64,000 nt of DNA from Cheilinus undulatus. Its lineage: Eukaryota; Chordata; Actinopteri; Labriformes; Labridae. This document shows positions 24,977 through 37,500 of this stretch, piece by piece (the first letter of the stretch is position 1; each line of letters starts with the position of its first letter). The position numbers and the translations under genes are program-made. The DNA lies in NCBI RefSeq assembly GCF_018320785.1, contig NC_054878.1:31757523-31821522 (forward strand). The letters run 5' to 3'. The notes under the pieces are model-generated. The model saw only the letters and a program-made list of their open reading frames with translations. It did not search any database and was not told the origin of the DNA.

Positions 24977-26318
24977 AGAGGGGTCTGGCTTCAGACCACA
25001 GCTCTCAGAACCCCAGCTCTCAGAACCCCCTCTTACAGACCACTTCAGAGAGAAGCCGCCTCTGTCAGGACGGATATCACATAATTTGCCGGTGCAGCTC
25101 AAGTCTAATTTTAGAATTTTTTTCTTTCTTTTTAATTTAACTTTATTCATCAACAAAGTCTTGCAGTTACACTCACGAATAAACCACATTGCAAATAATA
25201 CAGACTAAGCAACATTTCATAAATAAAGCAGAAAAAAGGTCAGACTCCAATCCAGGATACTTCTTAAACAATCCAGGATTGTGGCTTGCTTTAGCTTTGC
25301 TAGCTTTAGCTACAGCTAATGTAGCAATGCTAGGTATGTAGTTTACATTCCTTTGTAAGCCAGTGTAGCTATGTTAGCTTAAGCAATGTGAGCTTTAACA
25401 AATGTAGCTAATGCTAATGTAGCTATGTAGCTAAAGTAGCTATGCTAGCTTAAGCAAACATAACATTAGATAATGTAGCTAACATAGCTTTGTTAGCTTT
25501 ACCTATGTCAGCTACAAAGCTATGTTACCTATACAGCTAATGTAGCTTTGTTAGATGTAGCTACATTAGTGTCAGAGCGTTTTTATGGAGGACTAGCTAT
25601 TTCCTGGGTGCAGACTGTTTGTTTGGCTTTATCAAACATTATTTAATTAGGTTTTGCTGGTCAGGCTTCTGACTGTTAACTTTTGGTATCCTAACCCTTA
25701 CCTTATCCCTGAGGGTTGGTTTATGCTACAGCTGAATCACATTTAGACATAGAGTGACCTTTCCCTCCATAGTCTGCGTTCATTTCGTCTGTTTTTTGGC
25801 TGTTACCTCAAAGCTTACAGATACAGATCAAACGTAGAAATACCACAGCCAGTCGTGGGGCAGTGTTGAGCAATGTAGCCAACAGCTCAACCCAGAGCAG
25901 CAAAACACAATGAAGAAGAATCATTGGAAAAATGGTCAAACTTGATCGAGTTTTCTTAGGAAATGCAGTCGAACTCTTTTTTTCAGCTTATAGGATGGAT
26001 GGAGCAGCAGCAAATAATGTTTGTAGCCCCATGACAGACAGCGACCTCTAGTGGATCCATTTTTTCAAGTCCACTCCAACATAACAGACGTTCATAAGTA
26101 GGAGGGCAATAACGGTTGTTACATTCAAATACAGAGATCTATTTTTATACTTGCATAGAGTATAAATGAGCCCTCATCAAATTATCCTAATCATATCCAG
26201 AAGTTTAATGTGATTTTATTTTGAAAGTTTTAGTATGCATTTCCGCCCTGACAGAGTCTCACAGTAGTGGTCTTTAAGGGGGGCATCTGAGAGCTGTGGT
26301 CTGCAGCCAGACTATCTT
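24977..26318. mobile_element. 1.3-kb inverted-repeat element with AGCTA-rich core
   Basis: The left end (GGTCTGGCTTCAGACCACAG then CTCTCAGA, about 24982-25009) is the inverted complement of the right end (TCTGAGAGCTGTGGTCTGCA then GCCAGA, about 26287-26312). Both are flanked by the direct repeat AAACTGTATA (24967-24976, 26319-26328), pointing to an 8-10 bp target duplication as in hAT elements. No transposase is present. The core (25280-25570) is an irregular array of TAGCTAATG/AGCTTAAGC-like units. Related sequence without these ends lies at 12801-13462. Confidence 0.75.
25711..26175. mobile_element. MITE-like element nested in the 24977-26318 element
   Basis: This 465-base block is absent from the related copy at 12801-13462, where flanking sequences are contiguous around 13365-13375. 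Its ends are imperfect inverted repeats (GAGGGTTGGTTTATGCT; reversed right end GAGGGCTCATTTATACT; 13 of 17 match). Transposition is the simplest explanation; target duplication is unclear (TTATCC on both sides). Confidence 0.6.
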
Positions 26319-26328
26319 AAACTGTATA

Positions 26329-28326
26329 TCAATCTTATATAAACAGATCTATACATGCATATATACTCATTTGATTAAGCTTTATAGCCATGTGCTTATA
26401 TTTTTTAAAGTCCAATATGCCTAAAAATACTATATATTTTTAGTACAATAAATAGAAATGTAAACAATGACACAATGTAATGATTGACATTAAGGATGTC
26501 AAAAACCCATAAATTTTCTTCATAGAAATTCATTGGTAAATCATGTTTTTTTTTCTTTAGATTATGTCAACCAAATCAATGCATTAGACAATCTTGTACT
26601 GGATTTCTGTTTTTTGTAATATTATTTTTTATGACCATTTTGTTTCCTTTAAAAGTGTTTGAAATAAACTCCACATTTTACACCTACAGAATCACAGTGC
26701 ACAAGAATCTTTGGCAATTCGATTTGTCAGAAACAGCCTGATGAATGCAAGTTTCACATGCATTGCTTGCACTTTCTTCAGAATGTAAAGATGCAATGCA
26801 CAACTCTAAGAGTCTTTGTAAGATAAATGTCCACTTGCTGTACTATAACTCTATTATCATGATCTGTCTCAGACAAACTGCATTATTTAAACGCCCGAGA
26901 ATCTGACATTTAGTAGGATGTTAGATGTAGGCTTAAGGGAAATATGCAGATAAAAATGGTACATTGAGTGTTCAGAGTGAAGCCCCCTTTGGACCCTATC
27001 TGTGTACATGTCTATCTGTGCAAACATGTCAGTATCTGACAGACTTCTCAATGGTGCTGATGGTCGTATATTGCAACAGGCCATTACACAATATTCAAAT
27101 GCAGTTATGTGATCCATGTGCAAAAGAGCTAAAGAAATTAAAGAACCTTCCTGGGTCTCTCAAACTCTGCATAACAAATGAATCCTTGAAAAAAACATTG
27201 GTGGATCCAAGGTTACATCTGTTTATGCATGGACTGCCAAAAAGCTGGTTGCACTTCCAATATAAACATAAAATCAGCAGGAACTTTATTTGTTGATCAA
27301 TGTTCATCATCAAACCCCATTTAAAAGTTTGTCTCATGTTTTTTCATTTCGTCCAATGGAAGTGAAAGCAACAACAGGTAATCAACTCTTTACAAGGTTC
27401 TTTACTGTAAGTACGATCATTTATAACTGTGAGGACTAGCCATACTCTGATTCAAAAACAGCTAGAAAAATGTGTAATCACAGCAAAACTGGGCACCAAA
27501 AACTAGCTTTCTGACTGTCTGTTGAGCATTACTATTCCCTGTTTAATCACTAAAAAAATGTATCAACCCACACTAAAAGACTATGGCATCTATACATAGC
27601 TGAGGGAACACTGCTTCATAAAGGTTTCTTTTTAGTCTAAATTGTCAGTGGATGATGCAGCTGATAAGTTTATCATCTTTTCATCTAGAGCTGGGACTTT
27701 GTGTTTGCAGCACGCCTTGATCACTCAGTGTTCGCTAATGAGCACATATCAGTGACCTAATTCATGCTGGTGCCGCAAGCTTGTAAAATTCAATGATTGA
27801 CTTAGCACAGGTTCTGCTGGATGATGGACATTTAAAATATTAGGACGTCAATTCGTCAAGTCTTTATACTGTCTCATTTGTTGATAAAACTGATGCATTC
27901 AAATATCACAGCAAGAATTCAAGTAAAGACAAAAACCCTTAGTCTTAATCTTTTTTCAGTCTTAGTGAATTCATAAAGGTAAAAGCGACTACAATAAAAT
28001 AAAAGCTTAATATAACCATTTGTAAATGTCAGGTTTTGGTCAAATGGACTACAAAAAAAGACCTAAGATACGACCAAACCCATTCAAGCATCCATTCATG
28101 AATAAGTCAGTGATATTAAAGACAGGGAATCATTTAAAACATCTGTATATCATAAGTCACTTTTATTTTGCTTTGGTCTGTTTGGTCTATCATGTATTCC
28201 AAAGCCCTGTATATCAAAATGCACATGAAATGCATGTCTGATGTGTTTCATAGTTTCTGCAGATGTACCAGAATTGATCAGTTTTGTAAGCCCGTGCTTT
28301 GTGACATGACAATCCTGTTAAACCTT
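26329..28326. other. upstream flank of apoB copy 1
   Basis: AT-rich, with no coding sequence. Distal enhancers could lie here but cannot be recognised by eye. Apart from the proximal promoter it shows no alignment to the copy 2 upstream flank. Confidence 0.5.
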
Positions 28327-28472
28327 TTGCCTTTGTCCCTCCACACAGGAGGGTGGATTGGACTTTGAGCATTCAAAGCACTGTCTGTGCCGTCCCAGTC
28401 CTCTGACAGAGCCTGGATGAGAGTATAAAAGCCCTGAGCTGAAGTCAAGAAATCAGTCTCGTCTGAGTACTC
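28327..28472 (+). promoter_or_regulatory. apob: apoB copy 1 proximal promoter
   Basis: Contains, in order: a DR1-like nuclear-receptor element (GGGACAAAGGCAA on the minus strand, 28327-28339); TGGACTTTG (28359-28367), the exact reverse complement of the HNF4-selective CAAAGTCCA motif; TATAAAA (28424-28430); and a start-site block TCAGTCTCGTCTGAGTACTC (28453-28472). The likely start is the A at 28455, 31 bases after the TATA box begins, giving a 5' UTR of about 54 bases. HNF4 control of APOB in liver and intestine is established in mammals; use here is inferred. The same module precedes copy 2 at nearly identical spacing. Confidence 0.8.
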
Positions 28473-28508
28473 GCCAACTTGAAGGGAGAGAGCTTCAACG
28501 AACCCATC

Positions 28509-31500
28509 ATGGGGGACTCAAAGCTCTGCCTCTTGCTGCTCCTCAGCACAACTGCCTTGGCCTGTGAGTACACCTAGGGGAATGCTTCTTTGAAAATTAG
28601 ACCTGGTTGAGAAGTTTTAGTTCGCTTTTTAGAGTTGGTTGTTTTAATATGGCTTTCTTTGATCAGCACCATTTGTTAAATTAGAGTTGTTATACATTTC
28701 ATTTTATCCTTTAAGAAAGCTTTAAATGTAAGAGATGTAAGAAATATTTTTCAAAGGGACTGCAGAAGGGTGAAAACTTTCAGGGAAAAGGCAGCAAAAA
28801 TAAAAAGCTACCAGTAACATTAGTTGTGGCTGTAACATTTACCTCTAAACGTGTTACTAGCTGTTGCATATTGACAACTCAGTTCATTTTCTAAGCCAGA
28901 TATTCAACTAAAAACATACATATCAAGAGAATGAAGAAAAAGTCCTGAGAAATATGTTTACTCTAACTTTTAAAGTTGATTATCATTAATACAGAATTTC
29001 TAAGTCTGATTACAAAAAAATACAGAGAATGATATCAATGAATACAGCAGGTATGAATTGTGAAGGAAACCCATTAAGAGGTCATATGCTTGCTTTGACA
29101 TTGTAATGTGCCAGTAATTTAAAAAGTGTTTAAACGGCAGAGTCCCAGCTATAAGCTAATGCTGCATGGGGGTCCTTGATAGCAGATTTACATTTACTAA
29201 AGTCACTGTAATTCAGTAGCTTTCTTGGGATACTTGTACTTTTTTGAGTACATTTTAAAATCATAGTGTTTACCTCTGCTTATGTAAGTTTTAAGCAGAG
29301 TAACTGCACTTTTACTTGAGTACAATGCTCTTGTAGGTTTCCACTTCTGTTGACTATTTGAGAATAATTTGAAAGGTTCCACATCATGCCCTTCGGCAGA
29401 GTGTTTACTTGTGGTATATGTGTTTGGTTGTGTTTATTTTTTGATGTGACACAAACTTGCACCATGAATGAAGTTATCCACTGAGTTAGGGTTCACACCT
29501 GTGACCTCTGTGCCCCTAAAGGACACATAGAGCATATTCATTCTTTTAAAAAATGTAGTTTAACTATATGTAGTGTGGACCTCTATAAACACTTAAAACT
29601 ATTGAATTAAACTGAGTTTAATTAAGGCTGTCAATTTTGCTGTGTATTTAACTTTATTAAAGAAGTGTTAATTTACCTGAACAACCTGATTGGAGTTCGA
29701 TTTTCTGGTTGTCTTTTTAATAAGGGAAGATCATATTTCACTGTACAACTCCTCAGTAGCTACTCAGTACTTAAAGTAAACTTTAAACACTTTGACTTGA
29801 GTATGATTATAGGCCAGTGCTTTTACTTAAGTACAACTTAACCAGAGTAACTGTACTTTTACTTGAGTACAATAGTTGTGTACTTTTTCCATCTCTGGTT
29901 AAAGGACTGAAGACTAAAATGTAAAAGTCTGTCATAAAGTGGACTGTACACATCTAAAAGCAGAAATGCAATGACAATGAAAGCATAAGGAATATGAGTT
30001 GATGTGAGACATGTTTAGCTTCAAATGTCAGCCTCATAATCAGCTGTTTTATGAGTTATTAAACATTTGTTTTCTACATTTTTTTACAGTTGCCCAAGAA
30101 GAAGATCAGCCAACCTGCCTGCGTAAGTTTCACTACCTTCTATGATCACTCTTATGTTATACAATTCATCACTGTGTCCACACATTAAAAACATTTTAAC
30201 TGGACTTACTAAGTTTCTGTTACCATTGATTTTCCCATCTAGTGGCCAAACGGTACAAGACCCTGCACAAGTACGTCTACCAATATGAAGCTGAATCTAT
30301 GAATGCCATCACTGGAGCCTCCAAGCTGGTGAACGGACCCAAAGGCGCCTGCACGGTATGTAAAAAGCTCTTAGCAATGTGCCTTCCGTCTTAACATCCT
30401 CTTTTCAGTTGTGAGATGATTAAAAACATTTTATTCCTCTCACAGGTTGAAATTGAAGTACCTCAGTCTTGTAGTTACATCGTCCGCACCACTGGCTGTA
30501 GCCTGAGTGAAGTGGTCGACATGGACGCAGAAGGCAATGTTGTGTTCGGCCCTGCTGCCGGCTCTGACGCCTTTGCTGCTGAAATGGAGAAGTATGTTAT
30601 TACTACCTGATCCATGAACACATGTAATATCTTCTTTTACTCTTACGACTCAGGAATTTGAATTAATGCATGCATGCATTTCCTTTTAGGTACCCTCTGA
30701 AGGTTGTGGTTGAGGGTGTGTATGATGTAAAACTGTACCCTGAGGAAGGTGAGACAACAAACATCCTGAATGTCAAGAGAGGTATCATCTCAGCCCTGGC
30801 TGTGCCTCTGGTTGAAGAGGAGAAGAACAAGATTATGGTACATTCATTAACAAAGAATCATATTTTTAAACTCAACAATGCTGTTATTACTGGTTTTGAA
30901 AAATAACTGCCAATAGTACATTTAAAGTATGCTTTTTCCCTCTGTCAGCCCACAATCCATGGCAAGTGCAAGACCTACTACAACGTCAATGCCAGAGAGG
31001 ACATCGCAACTGACATCGATCTCACCAGGGATCTGTCTGGATGCGACCATTTTGGCCCAATCAGAGCTCACACCAACCCTCTGGCACTTATCCGTGGCTT
31101 GGTAAGACATCTGACCCTCTTGAAACTTGAAATTTATTGAGTGAAAATCCAAGCAGTGCAGTCCAATCTATGCAACCCGTTAATATCTATCCATTAATGA
31201 ATCCACCTCAATACATTTAATCTATATTTCCAATTTCAGAACTACCCTGTGTCCAAGATGATCAGAAGCACTCAGACCTGCAACTACAAGTTCGACAACG
31301 AGAAGATGCACCCCATCTCTGGAGCCTGTACTGAGAAACACATCCTCATTCCCTTCTCACACAAGTGAGTCTCACCTTATATGAGGAAACTATTATGTAC
31401 TCCATCATGTTAGTATGTCATGTAGAGGAAAGCTACACGTTTCTAAACATGTTGTACTTCTACAGGGGAGAGAATGGCGTTACCAATGTTGGAAAGCAAG

Positions 31501-31551
31501 CACTCACCCTGGTTGAGGTCACTCCTTACAACGAGAGGGTGTTTGAAACAA
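28509..31551 (+). other. apob: apoB copy 1, exons 1-8: signal peptide and N-terminal beta-barrel
   Basis: Exons: 28509-28563 (coding part), 30090-30122, 30243-30355, 30446-30591, 30690-30837, 30949-31101, 31240-31364, 31466-31551; all introns GT-AG. They encode residues 1-286. Four closely spaced cysteines (TC, AC, SC and GC contexts in exons 2-4) match human Cys12, 51, 61 and 70. Pairs in exon 6 (GKCK and SGCD) and exon 7 (QTCN and GACT) match the next two disulfides. In the lipovitellin-type fold this part is the N-terminal barrel implicated in MTP contact and in starting lipid loading. Confidence 0.93.
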
Positions 31552-34500
31552 GTAAGTTCTTTGTTTTTGTTCTGTTGTATTATTTTGGATTAAGTGGGGT
31601 TGTCTCTGATTGTAAGATTAACTCATTTGAATTTGTGTTATAGGCGGAATTGTCAAGAGTCTTCATGCTGACACTGTTGAGGACAAGAGTGTTATCCAGG
31701 ATAAAGATGCTGGTCTGAAACTCCTTGGAGAGCTGGCAGCTCTGCCCGAGGGTGAGAGCGACAGAAGGGCCGACCTCTTCAGAAGGCTCGTCACCATGGT
31801 CCGTGGCATGAAATACGAGACCCTGAGTCCCGCCGTTCCCGAGGCTCTTGCCGTGTCCCGTGCGCTGACCTACCAGGTCCTGGCCCAGTGCGGAACCCCT
31901 GAGTGCAGCAGTGCCATCATGCAGATCTTCAGGACTCTTGATACATCTTCACTCGAGGTTGATGCCGGTGTGTTTGCTTTGGGACTGGTGTCCAATCCTT
32001 CTCCTCTGCTGATCAATGACATGCTGCAGATGGCCAAATACAAGCCTAGCAAGCCCATCATGTATGCTCTGAGCAACGTTGTCAAGAGGTGAGAAAAACC
32101 AACCGCACTTAATGCAACAACTCAACAGCTCAGTACATGTGTTAGCCTTTATGTGTGGTAAGCTACAAAGGTTTTAAACATGCTCTTCCTTTAACAGATT
32201 CTACAAAGCTGAGGGAAAACTGATCCCCGAGATTCACGCTGTTGCTGAGTTCCTGACTGCACAGTTGGGCGATTGCAGTGGTGACCAGGAAACCACTTTC
32301 ATGACATTGAGGGTATGTCCATCTGGTTGCTTTTAAATCCTGATTCAAATAAAAATATTAATGTGATTCTGAAATAAGAAATCGAGTATGTGCTTATCCC
32401 AAAGTCCCATGTGGAATCAAAGCTTGATCCAAAATGAGCAACTGGACTTGGTTCAGCTTCTTGAAGATGTTTCACCTCTTCACTGGAAGGCAGCCATCTT
32501 CAGGAAAAGCAAAATGTCTCTCAAGAACCATAACAATGTTCAATAATATAATTACATCAAAGCATAGCTGATTTTGTAAATACCACCTAAAAGATGCCCC
32601 TTTTGATCAAGCTTTGCATTACCATGGCACTGATGACTAAGGACCAACCCAAAAACTTCTCTTATATTAGGGGGCAGAGAAAGATGGTCAATATAAATGA
32701 CAATATTTGATTTCATCCCCAGGTTATTGGAAACATGGCTGCTGCTGTTGGACCTGCCAGCCCTGCTCTCAGAGCTGCTGTGATCCAGTGTGTGAACAAA
32801 CCTGAAGCTTCCCTGGCTGTGCAGGAGGCTGCCATCCAGGCATACAGGCTCACCCCAGTCCCCGCTGAGGCAAGTCAAACTATGAAAGGCTCTTAAAGAT
32901 TTGAAAAAAAAACCCTACTCCATATTAATCTTTTAATTATTTTTATCCACAGGGCAGAGAGGTGCTCATGCAGGTGCTTCTGGACGGTGCTAGCCCCATG
33001 CAGAAGCGTATCGCCGCCTATCTGGTTCTTATTAAGGACCCCATGCCCACTGAACTGGAACAGCTGGCAGCTGCTCTTCCCATTGAGCAGGACCAACAAG
33101 TCAAGAGCTTTGTGATCTCACATGTGACCAACATTCTGTCCTCAACTCAGCCAGAGACCCTTGAGTAAGCAAAAAGCATTGATTGTTTTCACATCTGTTG
33201 ACCTACCTTTCATTCCACACTGTCTTGATCTGATCAATAGACATACAGTAACATTGAATTTTTTCCTTCAGACTGAGGCGCAGAATTCTTGATGCCCTGC
33301 AAGGTAACGAAGTTGGACCCACAATGGACCCCACTAAGTTCTCTCGCAACTACAAGATCGGATCCGTGGAAGGCAACATGCTCTTCGAGGGTGCCAGCTA
33401 CCTGCCAAAGGAAGTCATGCTTGAAATGACTCTGAAGGCTTTCGGCTTTGACATCGACATGGTTGAGGTAAAGAACTTGGGCTATTTAAAAGCAAAATCG
33501 TGCTTGTAGACAACATTGCCATGTACTCAGTTGTAAATGACAAATATGTCCTTTCTATAGATTGGCATGGAGGGTAAAGGATTTGAGCCAACTGTTGAGG
33601 CCCTGTTCGGAGAGAATGGTTTCTTCCCTGACACTGTCCTAAAGACAATGTACTTTGTCTCTGACAACATGCCATCCAGTGTCAACGAGATCTTGGGTAA
33701 CATGATGCCTGCCCTGAAGAGAGACAGAATGAAGAGACAGGTACTTAGATCAATCTTTTTTGTTCACTGTAGTTCAAATGGCTGATGTTTGCCTCATCTT
33801 TTAACTGATTTAAAATTTCTATTTTCAGGCCACCCAGAACCTGCTGAGAGACCTGGGACGCAATGTGAACAAACTTGTGAGGGATCTCAAGACAGCAGAG
33901 TCCCCTGAGGCAATGGTTTATCTGAGACTTTTGGGTAATGAGTTGGGATACCTGAAGACAAATGAAATTGAGGAGATGGCCTACTCTGCAGTCATGATGA
34001 TTGACAGCATGGCCAAGATGTTCCCAGCTGATGTAAGGAAGTTTTTCCTGTTAAGCTTGAGAGAGAAACGCTGAAAATTAATTTCTCTAATGTAATGTAA
34101 ATGCATTTAGGATTGACATATTATATGTACTCTTTTGCAACAGCTTTTGAAGGCACTCATTACCAGCGCTGACAACACAATCTTTGCCCACTACGTTTTC
34201 ATGGACAATGAGTTCTACCTGCCAACTTCCCCTGGTGTGCCTCTGAGGATTGCCCTGTCTGGTACCTTCACCCCTGGCATTAAGGGTGGACTTAAGATCG
34301 CTCCAGACATGGTGGGTATTAAACAAAACTCTTCTTCAATATAAGCTTAACTGATCTAACTTTAAGGAATTCAGTGACAGAAAATCAACCTATGCCTCCT
34401 GTGTATCTACAGAGCGAAGTCAGCTTCATGCCCTCTGCTGGCATCGAGTTTGACACTCGCATTGGCTCATTTGTCCCTGAATACGTCAACTCCGGACTGG

Positions 34501-37500
34501 AGATGCACACCAGCATCTTCCATGAGAGTGGACTCAAGGCCAAGGTCGCCATGGCACGTGACAATGTCAAGCTGACCATCCCTGCTCCAGTGGCTCCAGT
34601 GAAGCTGGTCAAAATCACGTATGTTTGAGTTACAAGTTACATTTTGAGATTTTTTTTCTTGACAGCTTCATTAAAGTAATGCATCAGATATTATATGAGA
34701 CAACTACAAATGTAATACGTCAATAAACTAACAGACACTTCTCCACATACAAAATATAGAAACAGCTTTTTGGCTGTGGCTGGAACATCAGAGTGGACCA
34801 TCCCCCCTGCAGTGACAGACAAGGTTGATGTGAGCGAGTGCACACCCTTCTTTGCTGGAATGAAATACTGCAGTGCTCTGCTGTACACTGATGCTTTCTA
34901 TCAGGAGACACCTTACTTCCCCTTCACTGGTGACAGCAAGTGAGGAAAACTTAAAAATTCATAACCTAATAATTTTTTTTATTAAAATGAAATACCAGCA
35001 GCAGTTTGATTTACTTGATTATCCTCGTAGATTTGCCATTGAACTCCACCCAACTGGTGAAGTCACTGAGTACACAGCCACTATTTCCTACGAGCTCCTC
35101 AGAGAGGGAGAAGAAGGCCGTCAGAAGGTTGACTCCCTCAAGGCTGTTGTGAGAGCTGAAGGTAATGTACAAGAACATGTTATTTTCTATTACAAACTTG
35201 GTTTGGATGAAGTACTTTAAGTGGACTAATGTTATTTTAATCTATCGGGTTGTTGACTACAGGTGCCGACCCCACTGAAGCCACAGTGCTGGTAAAATAC
35301 AACAGAAGGAAGAATGTCCTCACAGCTGACATCCAAGTCCCAGACTTTGATGTGGAAGCCGGATTCAGGCTGGGCATTGTTGATGGAAATACCAAGGGCA
35401 AAGGAACTCACTCCATCTCTCTTGACTTAATCAACAAGAACATCCCTCAGCTCTCAATGGTTGGACGTGCCAAGTAAGAAATGAACTATAAATACTCTGG
35501 AGATGCAGGTAATGTACACATATTAATTGAGAGTACACTAACTTACTTTGTTTCCAGACTTATGGCCATGAAGGAAGCTATGCTTGAGCTCCAAGTTCTT
35601 GTCCCCATGCTTGATGCTGACGCTACTGTCACAGCAAACCTGAAACGTGATGAGGAAATGGAACTGGCACTGAAGACTGACATCAAGCTAATGGGTGCCA
35701 CATCTGAGCAGAAGATTGCAATGAAATATGGTAATTTTCTTTTCATTTTGTTTCTCATCATTTTTTCAGCCATGTAGTTCTTGGAAAGGGACTAGTAAGC
35801 CTGGATAATTATCTGAACATAGCCATGGAAAAACAATAGTACCAGATAGCAAAAAAAAGAATTACAAATTATTACAAGAGTGCTGCCAATTTAAAGAAAA
35901 CAACAGGTTTGGAAAACTGATATAAAGTTATATTTTTCAAGACGCTGCTAATTAACAGAGCATGCACTTCCTTTAGTCATCTGATTAATGTAACTGTTCT
36001 CCTTCATTGCAGATGGCATGAAGGTTGAGGTTGAGGCCAAGTCTGATGTGAACGCTGAGACTGCCATCCTGCCCAAAGCTGGACTCATTGATGCGTACGG
36101 CAACCAGCTCCTTGACATGCCAGTGGGACAGGCTGACATGAAGGTCCGCCACATCTTCAAGAAGCTTGGAGAGGTATAAATCATTGGATTAAACAAATGT
36201 TTTCATTTCTTTTTGCAGAAAGTAAACATGCATAGAGCAATAATTATTCTTTTTCTTAGACTGCAAACGCCTACATTGAACAGTATGGTGCTGATATCAG
36301 AGTGCCTGAAATGCCCGAGATTTCCCTGCCAGAAAAACTGTTCCTGAACACGTAAGTGTGAAGAAGTCAGTAATTATGTTTGGAAATCTAAATATGTTTC
36401 TGAAACACTGATGCATGTTATACTTTACTGTTCAAACAGTGAGGCAAAGGCTGTCTACTACTTCAACAACGAGCGATTCACTATCTCCCTTCCTCTTCCT
36501 CTTGGTGGAAAATCAACAGAAGAACTTAATTTCCCACCAGCCCTGACCACACCTGCTATCTCTCTGCCCCAGTGGGGACTGGAGATTGTTTCTGTGGAAA
36601 TTCCCATCCCAGAGCTTGTTGTCCCTGAGAGCCTTACTCTGGCTATTCCTCTCTTTGGAAAAGCTGAAGTTTCAGCTCTGATGAAGAGCAACCTCTACAA
36701 CATGGAGGCCTCTGTGGCTGCTGGCAAAGATGTTGTTGAGACACCAAGCTACTCAGCTAAGTTTGATGTGACAGGAACCTCCCCAATTGACGTTCTCTCT
36801 GTCAAGATTGAAGGTATGGCTTAGTAGATGTTATCCGTTTGTTTGGAATATGTTAAGTTATTATGCTTTTCTCAAACTGGAATGATGAGCTGTTCACACT
36901 TGGTTGAACTTTAGTATCTTTAAAAATGTCCACTAAGGTGAATTAATGATGTCTCTATTACCTGACCTCCATTTAATCTATATAACTATACAACTGTGAT
37001 ACAAAATAGTCACACAAAGCAATTATTAATGAACAATCTCCTCTTTCTTGCCTTGTTATTTAGGATCTGGTATGCTGGCCACCACTGATGCCATCAAGGC
37101 CGAACTGAAAACCTCTTTGGCCCACAAATTCATTGAGGCTAGTGTTGTTATTACCGAGGATGCCACAATCACAGACAAGATTAGCCTGAAGTCCAACAGC
37201 AAGGTTGATGCCACAAGCCCCCTTGGTGTCAAAATTGCACTTGAGCACACTGGTATGGCAGGAATCAACACTGAAGAAATCTCTGCTGAAAGCAACTTAG
37301 AGGGAATGCTGAAGGTCGGACCTGTGTATGGAAAGGCCATTGCAACTCAGTCAGCCACCATCTCCCCATTCAAGCCAGAAGCAAAGATTGATTCCACCCT
37401 TCAGATTGACTCCACACTTGTCAAGGCCCAGAACACCATTGCAGCAACTCTTGCCAATGGTGAACTGTCAGTGATGTCAAACACCAATGCCTTTGAAGAC

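Larger units (their letters stand above)
31644..34939 (+). other. apob: apoB copy 1, exons 9-18: helical domain and lipid-cavity sheets
   Basis: Exons: 31644-32088, 32198-32312, 32723-32869, 32953-33164, 33272-33467, 33561-33740, 33829-34032, 34144-34311, 34413-34618, 34760-34939, giving residues 287-970. Exons 9-12 encode the superhelical part of the vitellogenin_N domain, with the AQCGTPEC and GDCSGD cysteine contexts conserved. Exons 13-18 encode the C-sheet/A-sheet region, including the recognisable GKGFEPT..ALFG..GFFPD segment and the cysteine pair in SEC..MKYC. The intron after exon 11 begins GC rather than GT (32870-32871). Confidence 0.92.

Noticed and set aside
28240..28368. Short open frame overlapping the copy 1 promoter as an upstream exon
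   Set aside because: It covers the conserved promoter motifs and lacks a donor that would join to exon 1; the TATA and start-site block place transcription start downstream.
37048..37063. Reading exon 25 as an independent 2035-codon gene starting at 37048
   Set aside because: The first bases are the intron's pyrimidine tract and AG acceptor; exon 24 joins in frame at 37064, and the frame after 43081 is intron read-through.
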